Shown here piece by piece: positions 6,398-14,381 of a stretch of DNA of 64,000 nucleotides. Numbering within the stretch: position 1 is the stretch's first letter; the number at the start of each line of letters is the position of its first letter. Source of the DNA: SURF-55 sp040755195 (GTDB taxonomy: Bacteria; Bacillota; Desulfotomaculia; Desulfotomaculales; Ammonificaceae); assembly GCA_040755195.1 (NCBI GenBank), contig JBFMBL010000011.1, positions 1 to 64,000 of the forward strand, given 5' to 3'. The notes under the pieces are model-generated. The model was not told where the DNA came from and ran no database searches. It was given only the letters and a program-made list of their open reading frames with translations. A program made the translations under genes and the position numbers.

Positions 6398-9300
6398 ATG
6401 GTGCGGGTGCTCTTTTATACAGCGGTGGAAGGGGATCTCGGGCCGCTTTCCCGGGCGGCGCAGGCGGTGCGGGAGGAGTACGGCCCGGTGATAGAGGTTC
6501 TGGCCCGGGCGCGGCGGGACGTTACCGGTACGGCGGGAGAAGAGGCACTGCTGGCTGCGGCAACGAAAAGCGACTTCATTTTCCTGCACCTGATGGGCGG
6601 CCCGGAGGCGCTGCCGGGCTTTGACGGCCTGGTGCGTCTGGCGCGGGAGAAGGGGATCCGGCTGCACGTTCAGCCCACGGCGGAGGAGGAGGACGCGGGG
6701 CTGCGGGCGGTAAGCACGGTAAGCGGCGCGGACTACGACCTGGTGCGCCGGTACATCAGTTTCGGCGGGACGGAAAACATAGAGGCACTGCTCCACTGGT
6801 GTTTGTGGCGTATGGGTAAGGCGGCGGAAGCGCCGCCGGAACCGGTGCCGCTGCCCTGGGAAGGGATTTACCACCCGGCACTTAGGAAGCTGAGCGGTGG
6901 GTTGCTGGTAGCGCCGGAGGATTTCTGGCGGGCGGTTGACCCGGCAAAGCCGGTGGTGGCCCTGCTTTTCTACCAGAACTGGTGGGTGGCGGAGAACCTG
7001 GACTTTATCGATCTGCTGGTGGCGGCCTTGGAGGAAAGGGGAGCGGCGGCTTTGCCAGTTTTCCTTTACGCCTCGGCCAACGCGGCCCTCGGAAGCCGGG
7101 GGACCGCCTGGGTGGTGGAAAACTTCCTCTACCGGGACGGAAAACCGGCAGTAGATGCGGTCATCTCCACGCTAATGTTCGCCCAGACGCAGTCCACGCC
7201 TACTTACACGCGGGCGGCGGCGGAAAACTTCTACGCGCGGCTCGGGGTGCCGGTGATCAAGGCGGTGGCGGCGGTGACTGGCCGGGAGAAATGGACGCGG
7301 AGCCTGCAGGGGCTCGAACCGCTCGACGTGATTATGAGCATGGCGCTTCCGGAGTTCGACGGCCAGTTGATTACCGTCCCGGTGTCCTTCCGGGAGGAAG
7401 TGGCGCGGGACACCTTCACCGGGGCGACGGTGGTGCGCTACCTGCCGGAGCCGGAACGGACGGCGAAGGTGGCGGCTTTAGCGGTGAACTGGGCGCGACT
7501 GAGGCGGCTGCCGCCCGGAGAGCGGCGGGTGGCGGTTATCCTGCACAACTACCCGCCGCGCACCGACCGGATCGGCTGCGCCTTCGGGCTGGACACGCCG
7601 GCGAGTCTGCACCGGCTCCTTCTGCGGCTGCGCGACGCCGGTTTCCGGGTGGAAGGGCTACCGGCGGACGGGGAAGCCCTTTTCCGGCTGCTCCTCGACG
7701 GGATGACCAATGACGGATGCTGGCTGCCGCCGGAAGAGATGGCACGGCGGGCGGCGGGGAAGGTTCCGGCGGAAAGGTACGGGGCGTGGTTTGGCAAGCT
7801 GCCGGCGACGGTACGGGAGCGGCTGCAGAAAGACTGGGGTCCGCCGCCGGGGGAGGTTTTGAGCTATAACGGCGAACTGCTGGTTCCCGGCAGGCGTTTC
7901 GGCAATGTTTTCGTAGGGATTCAGCCGCCGCGGGGGTTTGATGCCCAGGTCGAGGCGGCTTACCACAGTCCGGACCTTTCGCCGCCTCACCAGTATCTTG
8001 CTTTTTACCGGTGGCTAAAGGAGGAGATTGGTGCCCACGTGGTGCTGCACCTCGGGAAGCACGGGACACTCGAGTGGTTGCCCGGAAAGGGAGCGGGACT
8101 TGCCGCGGCCTGCTTTCCGGACGCGGTGCTCGGGAATTTCCCGAACGTTTACCCCTATATCGTGAATAATCCAGGGGAGGGAACGCAGGCGAAGCGGCGC
8201 TCCTGGGCCTGCATCGTGGACCACCTGGTGCCGGTAATGACCGCCGCCGGGAGGTATGGGGAACTCGAGACCATCGAGACGCTCTGCCGGGAATACCAGG
8301 AGGTGCGGCAACTCGATCCGGGGAAGGCACCGGTCCTGGAGGAGAAGATCTGGGAGCAGGCGGCCCGGGCTTCCCTCGACCGGGATTTAGAGGTAACGCG
8401 GGCGGAGGCTTTTAGCGATTTCTCGGCTTTTTTAGAGCGGCTGCACGGGTACCTTCACGAGGTGGGAGATACCCTCATTAGGGACGGACTGCACATCCTG
8501 GGGTCGCCGCCGGAGGGGGAACGGCTCACGGAAATGCTCCTCTCACTCTGCCGCCTGCCGCACGGGGAGGTGTTGGCTTTGCGGGAGGCGGTGGCGGCTG
8601 CTTTAGGGGTTGAGTTTGCGGCCCTGGCGGCGGCGCCGGGGCGGTGGCTCCCGGAGCATAAGGTTACGGCGGCGGCCCTGCTGGAGATGGTGGAAGAAAA
8701 GAGCCGGGTGCTTTTGGCACGTTTTGCAACCGCCGGTTTTGCGGTCGAGGCGGCACCGGCGGTGGTGGCGGAGGTTCTCGGCAGGACGGCGCCGATCGTT
8801 CAGCGGGTGCTGGAATTTGTGGCGGCGGAAGCCCGGCCCCGGCTCCTGGCCACGACGGAGGAGCTTGCGGCTTGCAAAGACGCGCTTTCCGGGCGGTACG
8901 TCCTGCCCGGTCCTTCCGGGGCGCCGACCCGGGGGCGGCTCGACGTTTTACCGACGGGACGGAACTTTTACTCCATCGACCCGCAGGCGCTGCCCACCCG
9001 CGCGGCCTGGGAGGTGGGAAAGAGCCTGGGGGACGTGCTTTTAGCCCGGCATCTCACGGAAAGGGGCGAGTACCCGGAAAGCGTAGGGATGATAATCTGG
9101 GCGACGGTTGAGATGCGTACCGGCGGAGAAAACGTGGCCGAGGCACTCTACCTCTTAGGGGTGCAACCGGTCTGGGAAGAGGCAACCGGCCGGGTGCGGG
9201 GATTAGACGTGATTCCCCGGAAGGAACTCGGGCGGCCGCGGGTGGACGTGACGCTCAGGGTTTCCGGGCTCTTCCGCGATACCTTTCTTAACGTTATCCA

Positions 9301-10246
9301 CCTTTTGGATGACGCGGTGCGGCTGGTGGCGGAACGGGAGGAGCCGGAGAACTTCGTCCGGCGGCACTTCCTCGCCGCGGCGGCGGTGGGGCGGGAGGCC
9401 GGCAAGGACGAGGCGACGGCCCGGGAGGAGGCACTTTTCCGGGTTTTCTCCGACCCGCCGGGGGCCTACGGCGCGGGGGTCAGCCATCTGGTTGACAACA
9501 AGAACTGGAAGGATGCGAGTGATCTGGCGGCGGTTTACCTCACTTGGGGTGGTTACGCCTACGGGCGGAAGGTATATGCCCGGGAAGCAAAGGAGGTCTT
9601 CGCTAAGCGCCTGGCCGGGTTAAACTGTACGGTGAAGAACGAGGACAGCCGTGAGGTGGATATCTTTGACGACGATTGCTTTTACGCCTACCACGGAGGG
9701 ATGATCGCCGCGGCGCGGGTCTTCGGCGCCGATCCGCTGAGCTTCAGCGGGGACTCGTCCGATCCGCGGCGGGTGAGGGTTCGGACGGTGGCCGAGGAGG
9801 CGCGCCACCTCTTCCGGGCACGGGTGCTCAACCCGAAGTACATCGCGGGGATGAAACGCCACGGCTTCAAGGGTGCCGGGGACCTCTCCCGGATGGTGGA
9901 CTACATCTTCGGCTGGGACGCCACGGCAAAGGTAATCGAAGGCTGGATGTACCGGGGGCTGGCGGAAAAGTATCTCTTCGATCCGGAGATGCGGGAGTGG
10001 TTTGCGAAGGTGAACCCCTGGGCGCTCGGGAACATCGCGGCGCGGCTCTTAGAGGCGGCGGCGCGGGGATTGTGGGCCCCCGCCCCCGAGGTGCTGGAAG
10101 GGATCAAGGAGGTCTACTTAGAGACGGAGGGCTGGATCGAGGAGCGGCTGGGCGACGTTCAAGGCGGCGCTGGCGGCCTCACCGCTGAAGGGATCGCCGG
10201 CCGGGGCGCCGGGATGCGGGAAAGTAAGGATGAACGGGAGAGTTGA
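6398..10246 (+). CDS. cobN: CobN/BchH-type metal chelatase large subunit
   Basis: The 1282-residue protein belongs to the CobN/ChlH family, the porphyrin- or corrin-binding large subunits of ATP-dependent cobalt and magnesium chelatases. It shows the family hallmark VLHLGKHGTLEWLPGKG near residues 549-565, along with GVSHLVDNKNWKD and CFYAYHGGMI near the C-terminus. I chose the ATG at 6398 because it follows GGGAGGCGAAGAG and begins at the family N-terminus (MVRVLFYTAVEGDLG); the frame is open far upstream through cbiQ but that part is a shadow. No CobS, CobT-type or ChlI/ChlD partner is in the window. The pathway here inserts cobalt early through CbiX, so the true substrate is unclear. Confidence 0.9.
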   Translation: MVRVLFYTAVEGDLGPLSRAAQAVREEYGPVIEVLARARRDVTGTAGEEALLAAATKSDFIFLHLMGGPEALPGFDGLVRLAREKGIRLHVQPTAEEEDAGLRAVSTVSGADYDLVRRYISFGGTENIEALLHWCLWRMGKAAEAPPEPVPLPWEGIYHPALRKLSGGLLVAPEDFWRAVDPAKPVVALLFYQNWWVAENLDFIDLLVAALEERGAAALPVFLYASANAALGSRGTAWVVENFLYRDGKPAVDAVISTLMFAQTQSTPTYTRAAAENFYARLGVPVIKAVAAVTGREKWTRSLQGLEPLDVIMSMALPEFDGQLITVPVSFREEVARDTFTGATVVRYLPEPERTAKVAALAVNWARLRRLPPGERRVAVILHNYPPRTDRIGCAFGLDTPASLHRLLLRLRDAGFRVEGLPADGEALFRLLLDGMTNDGCWLPPEEMARRAAGKVPAERYGAWFGKLPATVRERLQKDWGPPPGEVLSYNGELLVPGRRFGNVFVGIQPPRGFDAQVEAAYHSPDLSPPHQYLAFYRWLKEEIGAHVVLHLGKHGTLEWLPGKGAGLAAACFPDAVLGNFPNVYPYIVNNPGEGTQAKRRSWACIVDHLVPVMTAAGRYGELETIETLCREYQEVRQLDPGKAPVLEEKIWEQAARASLDRDLEVTRAEAFSDFSAFLERLHGYLHEVGDTLIRDGLHILGSPPEGERLTEMLLSLCRLPHGEVLALREAVAAALGVEFAALAAAPGRWLPEHKVTAAALLEMVEEKSRVLLARFATAGFAVEAAPAVVAEVLGRTAPIVQRVLEFVAAEARPRLLATTEELAACKDALSGRYVLPGPSGAPTRGRLDVLPTGRNFYSIDPQALPTRAAWEVGKSLGDVLLARHLTERGEYPESVGMIIWATVEMRTGGENVAEALYLLGVQPVWEEATGRVRGLDVIPRKELGRPRVDVTLRVSGLFRDTFLNVIHLLDDAVRLVAEREEPENFVRRHFLAAAAVGREAGKDEATAREEALFRVFSDPPGAYGAGVSHLVDNKNWKDASDLAAVYLTWGGYAYGRKVYAREAKEVFAKRLAGLNCTVKNEDSREVDIFDDDCFYAYHGGMIAAARVFGADPLSFSGDSSDPRRVRVRTVAEEARHLFRARVLNPKYIAGMKRHGFKGAGDLSRMVDYIFGWDATAKVIEGWMYRGLAEKYLFDPEMREWFAKVNPWALGNIAARLLEAAARGLWAPAPEVLEGIKEVYLETEGWIEERLGDVQGGAGGLTAEGIAGRGAGMRESKDERES

Positions 10247-10268
10247 GTATTTTGCGGGAGGGTTCTTG

Positions 10269-11717
10269 ATGCAAAAGGTGAAGAAAGTGGCATGTTTTTG
10301 GCTGGTATTCGTTCTTACTTTGGCCTTTTCGGGGGTTCCGGGAAGCGTTCTTCCACCGGCGCAGGCGGCGGGGATCACGGTGCTGGTTGACGGCAAGAAA
10401 CTTTCCTGCGATACGCCGCCGGTGATTGAAGGGGGCCGCACGCTGGTACCGCTGCGGGCGATCTTTGAGGCGCTCGGGGCCGAGGTGGACTGGGACGGGG
10501 AAACCCGGACCGTGACCGGGAGAAAGGGAAGTACCGCCATTAAGCTGGTCATCGGCCCAAAAACGGCCTACGTAAACGGCGAGCCCGTTACCCTCGATGT
10601 GCCGGGGAAGATCATGAGCGGCCGGACGCTGGTGCCGCTGCGCTTCATCGGTGAGTCGCTGGGGGCTAAGGTGGGCTGGGACGGCGCGAAGCACACGGTG
10701 ATGGTTTCCGCTGCGGCCGCACTTGCTGATAGTGCTTCCAGGCGGATCACCGTAACCGAGTATTTTGTTACCGCCACCGGCGAAATCGAGAAGCACGCGG
10801 TGCGGGTGCCCTGTCCGCCGAAGCGGGTGGCGGCGCTGGGCGGTTACGTCAACGAAATGTTGAAGGCCCTCGGCGTTGAGAAGACGGTGGTGGCGGTTGA
10901 CGACTGGACCAAAGATAAGGAACAGTGGCCGGATTTTGTGAACAAACTCCCTTCGGTGGGGAAGTCGTCCACGCCGAGCGTGGAGAAGATCCTGGCGCTC
11001 AAACCCGATCTGGTGATCGAAGGCTTCCTTAAACCCGAGATTCGCAGCCAGTTGCAGCGCGCGGGCATTCCGTCTCTGAAGATTTACGGTTATAAGACCG
11101 AGCTTATTCCCCGGGAGATTCGGACGCTGGGGCTTGTTTTCAACTGCCAGAAGCGGGCGGGCGAGTACGCCGGTTTTGTGGAAAAGCACTGGCGTACGGT
11201 TCAGGAGCGAACCGGAAAACTGACTACCCGCCAGAAGCCGAAGGTTTACTGGGAGTCCGGTATTTCTCCCTGGATACTACCCGGTCCCGGCTCGGGAGCC
11301 GACCCGCTGATCAAGTGGGCCGGCGGGATCAACCTCGGCGCCGAGCAGAGGATCTCCTACCCGAGGGTAAGCGCGGAATGGGTCACGGCGAAGAATCCGG
11401 ACGTGATTATCAAATACGTCAGCGCTCCGGAGGCCGGGTGGGAAGGAGATGTGGCGAAGCTGGAAAAGATCAGGCAGGAGATCATGCGCCACCCGGCGCT
11501 GCGGGGCACCAATGCAGTGAAGAAAGGCCGGGTCTACCTGATTAGCGCCAAGATCGCTTGCGCGCCGCGGGGGGCGGCCGGAGAATACTACGTCGCCAAG
11601 TGGCTGCACCCGGAACTCTTTAAAGATATAGACCCGGAGGCGGTGCATAAGGAGATGCTCAAGAAGTTCTACGGGGAGGAACTAAAGGGCGTATGGGTTT
11701 ACCCGGCGCCGAAGTAG
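10269..11717 (+). CDS. Copper-amine-oxidase-N domains fused to an ABC corrinoid/siderophore-type binding protein
   Basis: The 482-residue product is an exported fusion. Residues 1-33 form a signal peptide ending AQA. Residues about 36-150 hold two copies of the copper amine oxidase N-terminal (stalk) motif: GRTLVPLRAIFEALGAEVDW and GRTLVPLRFIGESLGAKVGW. Residues about 165-480 form a class III periplasmic binding domain of the BtuF/FhuD type (PKRVAALGGYVNEMLKALGV, LALKPDLVIEG, NPDVIIKYVS). The stalk may hold the receptor at the cell wall. ATG 10269 follows GCGGGAGGGTTCTTG. It lies between cobN and cbiO, so it may deliver a cobalt complex or tetrapyrrole; that is inference. Confidence 0.85.
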   Translation: MQKVKKVACFWLVFVLTLAFSGVPGSVLPPAQAAGITVLVDGKKLSCDTPPVIEGGRTLVPLRAIFEALGAEVDWDGETRTVTGRKGSTAIKLVIGPKTAYVNGEPVTLDVPGKIMSGRTLVPLRFIGESLGAKVGWDGAKHTVMVSAAAALADSASRRITVTEYFVTATGEIEKHAVRVPCPPKRVAALGGYVNEMLKALGVEKTVVAVDDWTKDKEQWPDFVNKLPSVGKSSTPSVEKILALKPDLVIEGFLKPEIRSQLQRAGIPSLKIYGYKTELIPREIRTLGLVFNCQKRAGEYAGFVEKHWRTVQERTGKLTTRQKPKVYWESGISPWILPGPGSGADPLIKWAGGINLGAEQRISYPRVSAEWVTAKNPDVIIKYVSAPEAGWEGDVAKLEKIRQEIMRHPALRGTNAVKKGRVYLISAKIACAPRGAAGEYYVAKWLHPELFKDIDPEAVHKEMLKKFYGEELKGVWVYPAPK

Positions 11718-11734
11718 GGGGCGTGGCCTCCGGT

Positions 11735-12580
11735 ATGGTTTTAGAAACGGTAGACCTCCACTACGCTTACCCCGACGGCACCCTGGCCCTGGAGGATTTA
11801 AACGTCGCTATTCCTGCGGGGGGCCGGGTTGCGCTGCTCGGCCCGAACGGGGCGGGAAAAACCACGCTTTTTCTGCTTCTGATCGGGATCCTGCGGCCTG
11901 CGGCCGGCAGGGTCCGCTTCGACGGGGAGGATTTGGGCGGCGGCCGGCGGAGCCTGGCCGGGCTGCGGCAGCGGGTGGGGCTGGTCTTCCAGGACCCGGA
12001 AGCACAAATTTTCGCACCGACGGTTTGGGAAGAAGTGGCTTTCGGCCCGGCTAACCAGGGGCTGAGACGGGCGGCGGTGACGGAGCGGGTGGAGGCGGCG
12101 CTTGCGGCCGCAGACCTCCTGGAGTTGCGGGATAAGGCCACCCACTTTCTGAGCTACGGGCAGAAGAAGCGGCTCTGCCTGGCGGGGGTACTGGCGATGG
12201 CGCCGGAGGTGCTGCTCCTCGACGAGCCCACGGCGGGGCTCGACCCGGAGCAGACGCGCCGGGTGGTGGGCATCCTTGACCAGTTGAGCCGGGCGGGCCG
12301 GACGCTGGTGTTAGCGACGCACGACGTGGACCTGGCCTACGCCTGGGCGGATACGGTCTATATTTTCGGCCGGGGCCGGGTGCTGGAGGGCGGCGCGCCG
12401 GAAACGGTTTTTGCGGATGCGGCGCTGATGGAAAAGGCGAGCCTCAGGCGGCCGCTGCTGCTGGAAATTTTTCTGGCGCTGCGGGAGCGGGGTTTGCTGC
12501 CGCCGGGGGCGGCTGTGCCGCGGGTAAAAGAGGAACTCTGGAGTCTGTTGCCGGGAAAGGAGGTGATTGGTTATGGATAA
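11735..12580 (+). CDS. cbiO: Cobalt ECF transporter ATPase CbiO
   Basis: CbiO is the ATPase of the CbiMNQO cobalt importer. The 281-residue product shows Walker A (LLGPNGAGKTT), the Q-loop LVFQDPEAQIFAPTVWEEV typical of ECF ATPases, the signature motif (LSYGQKKRLCLAGVLA), Walker B (VLLLDEPTAGLDP) and the switch histidine (LATHDVDLAYAW). The ATG at 11735 gives the family N-terminus MVLETVDLHYAYPDG; a GTG at 11723 is a possible alternative. The 3' end overlaps the next small gene by 8 bp. Confidence 0.93.
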   Translation: MVLETVDLHYAYPDGTLALEDLNVAIPAGGRVALLGPNGAGKTTLFLLLIGILRPAAGRVRFDGEDLGGGRRSLAGLRQRVGLVFQDPEAQIFAPTVWEEVAFGPANQGLRRAAVTERVEAALAAADLLELRDKATHFLSYGQKKRLCLAGVLAMAPEVLLLDEPTAGLDPEQTRRVVGILDQLSRAGRTLVLATHDVDLAYAWADTVYIFGRGRVLEGGAPETVFADAALMEKASLRRPLLLEIFLALRERGLLPPGAAVPRVKEELWSLLPGKEVIGYG

Positions 12581-12740
12581 GGAAAAAGCTAAAAGTGGGG
12601 ATCGAAAAAACACTGACAGTAAGAGTTCAAAGGCAAAATCCGAGCCCGTCTCTTACCGTCTGAAGTGCGCCAAGACAGCCAACGGACTGTCCCACTTTAT
12701 AATGTACGGTGATGTACCCAAGGAAAAATCGCCGCTATAA
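12573..12740 (+). CDS. cbpA: Probable RiPP precursor peptide (CbpA-like)
   Basis: This 55-residue peptide is too short for automatic calling but has an excellent ribosome binding site (AAAGGAGGTGATTGGTT before the ATG). It overlaps cbiO by 8 bp. The N-terminal half is a lysine- and serine-rich, low-complexity leader-like segment (MDKEKAKSGDRKNTDSKSSK). The C-terminal half looks like a core: SYRLKCAKTANGLSHFIMYG, with one cysteine at residue 32. The next gene is a radical SAM/SPASM peptide maturase. I recall a described pair, CbpA/CbpB, named for its place in cobalamin operons; matching this peptide to CbpA is from memory and was not searched. Confidence 0.75.
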   Translation: MDKEKAKSGDRKNTDSKSSKAKSEPVSYRLKCAKTANGLSHFIMYGDVPKEKSPL

Positions 12741-12887
12741 GCTTTGCGGGATGCAGAATAAAGAATCAGGGCGCGGGGCGCAAGGTGTTGTGACGCCTGG
12801 CGCCCTGGTTCAAGGTCCAGAAATAATGGGAGTTCTTCGTGGCGCTTCGGGCCGCCGCCACGGAGGAAAAATAGTTTTCGGGAGAGT

Positions 12888-14255
12888 ATGCGAATGCTAA
12901 ACGATGTTCGGGATAAAAAAGGCTTGCTGTTGCGTGACATTGGCGAGAATCGGTTATTGGCGATTGATCCCGATAATGTTTTCTGGGGGATTATACCCAA
13001 GAAGCAAAATGCTGGTTCTTTGCCGCCCCAAGAAATAACATCGCTGTATGAGACGGTAAAAAGTAAGTTAGACGTGCAAATGGACGAGTTCAGATTTGGT
13101 TCTGATTTAACCGCTATATATATAAACCCCACGGACAGGTGTAATGCCAATTGTTCTTATTGTTATATCCCGGCGGAAATCAGAAAAAATGGCAACCAGA
13201 TGAATGAGGAACAACTTGAATATGTATTGAGGAAAATTGCTACCTATTTCAAGAGGAAAAAGACAGATACAAAACCGGTAATTGTATTCCATGCCAGTGA
13301 ACCACTGTTAGCTAAAGATATTATCTTCAAGGCAATAAATGATCTTGACCATCGGTTTCATTTTGGGATCCAGACGAATGCGCTTTTGCTTGAAAAGCCG
13401 GATGTGGAATTTCTCAAGAAGCATAGAGTAGGCGTTGGCATCTCCCTGGACGCAATTGATCCTCAGGTAAACAACAGGCAGAGACCGGGCAGGGAGAGTA
13501 ACGGAAACTTTGATAAAGCAGTACAGGCAATTGACTGGTTTGCCGGTTATGGGGGATTAAATGTAATTACCACCGTTACTAAGCTTAATGTCAGCTGTCT
13601 TCCAGAAATAGTAGAATTCCTGCATTCCAAAAAGGTTGGCTGCATCCTTCTTAATCCGGTCAGATTAACCACAAAAACCGCGCGTAATTTACAGCCGCCC
13701 CAGGAGCTTTTGACCGGGTACTTTATAAAGGCGGTAGAGAAGGCAATGGAGTTATCAGAATCCTCCAACCACAGAATTATCATCGGTAACTTTGCCAACA
13801 TCATCTTGGGTATAGTCGCCCCGACCGCTCGCCGGCTGATGTGCGATATCTCTCCTTGCGGGGGAGGACGTTGCTTCTTAACAATTACCGCTTCCGGCAA
13901 TATGATCCCCTGTGGCGAATTTATCGGGTTGGATGGGTTTTCGGGCGGGAATATCTTTGATACCACAATTTCAAGGGCTATGCGGTCCAAGCCGTTCAAG
14001 GAGATCAGATCGCGGATAGTAGAGAAGATTGGCGAATGCCAAGCCTGTGATTTTAGAAATATATGCGGCGCGCCTTGCCCGGCGGAACTTTATTCACTCG
14101 GCAATATGTATCAGCCTTCAGTCTATTGTGAGTTCTATAAAGAAATAATCAGCTACGCTTTCAAAGTGGTAGCCGAAGATAAGGTTAAATACCTTCTTCG
14201 GGAGGAATCTTTAAGGAATCTTGAGTACGAGTACAATCTAAGTATCTCTGGGTAG
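12888..14255 (+). CDS. cbpB: Radical SAM/SPASM peptide maturase (CbpB-like)
   Basis: The 455-residue enzyme has the radical SAM cluster motif CNANCSYC (Cys 85, 89, 92) in an aldolase-like barrel. It is followed by a C-terminal SPASM/twitch region with many cysteines: MCDISPCGGGRC, GNMIPCGEF, and ECQACDFRNICGAPCPAEL near the end. Such enzymes modify ribosomal peptides, for example by thioether or C-C crosslinks. The likely substrate is the 55-residue peptide encoded 147 bp upstream. The start ATG at 12888 follows CGGGAGAGT; an ATG at 12894 is also possible. Base composition is visibly lower in GC than the flanking cob genes, which suggests a separate origin of the pair. Confidence 0.85.
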   Translation: MRMLNDVRDKKGLLLRDIGENRLLAIDPDNVFWGIIPKKQNAGSLPPQEITSLYETVKSKLDVQMDEFRFGSDLTAIYINPTDRCNANCSYCYIPAEIRKNGNQMNEEQLEYVLRKIATYFKRKKTDTKPVIVFHASEPLLAKDIIFKAINDLDHRFHFGIQTNALLLEKPDVEFLKKHRVGVGISLDAIDPQVNNRQRPGRESNGNFDKAVQAIDWFAGYGGLNVITTVTKLNVSCLPEIVEFLHSKKVGCILLNPVRLTTKTARNLQPPQELLTGYFIKAVEKAMELSESSNHRIIIGNFANIILGIVAPTARRLMCDISPCGGGRCFLTITASGNMIPCGEFIGLDGFSGGNIFDTTISRAMRSKPFKEIRSRIVEKIGECQACDFRNICGAPCPAELYSLGNMYQPSVYCEFYKEIISYAFKVVAEDKVKYLLREESLRNLEYEYNLSISG

Positions 14256-14381
14256 TTATTCACGGTAATGTCGCCTGACAGCAGAGGAAAGGTTTGTGCT
14301 TCATAGTACTCACCCCTGTCTGTTTTGGCACGGCAGACGGCTTTTGGGTTTTGCAAAAATCTGTTTCGGGAGGATGTCTCA

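Noticed and set aside
12709..12900. 63-residue plus-strand frame between the peptide and maturase genes
   Set aside because: It overlaps the peptide gene in another frame, has no ribosome binding site and has no recognisable sequence.
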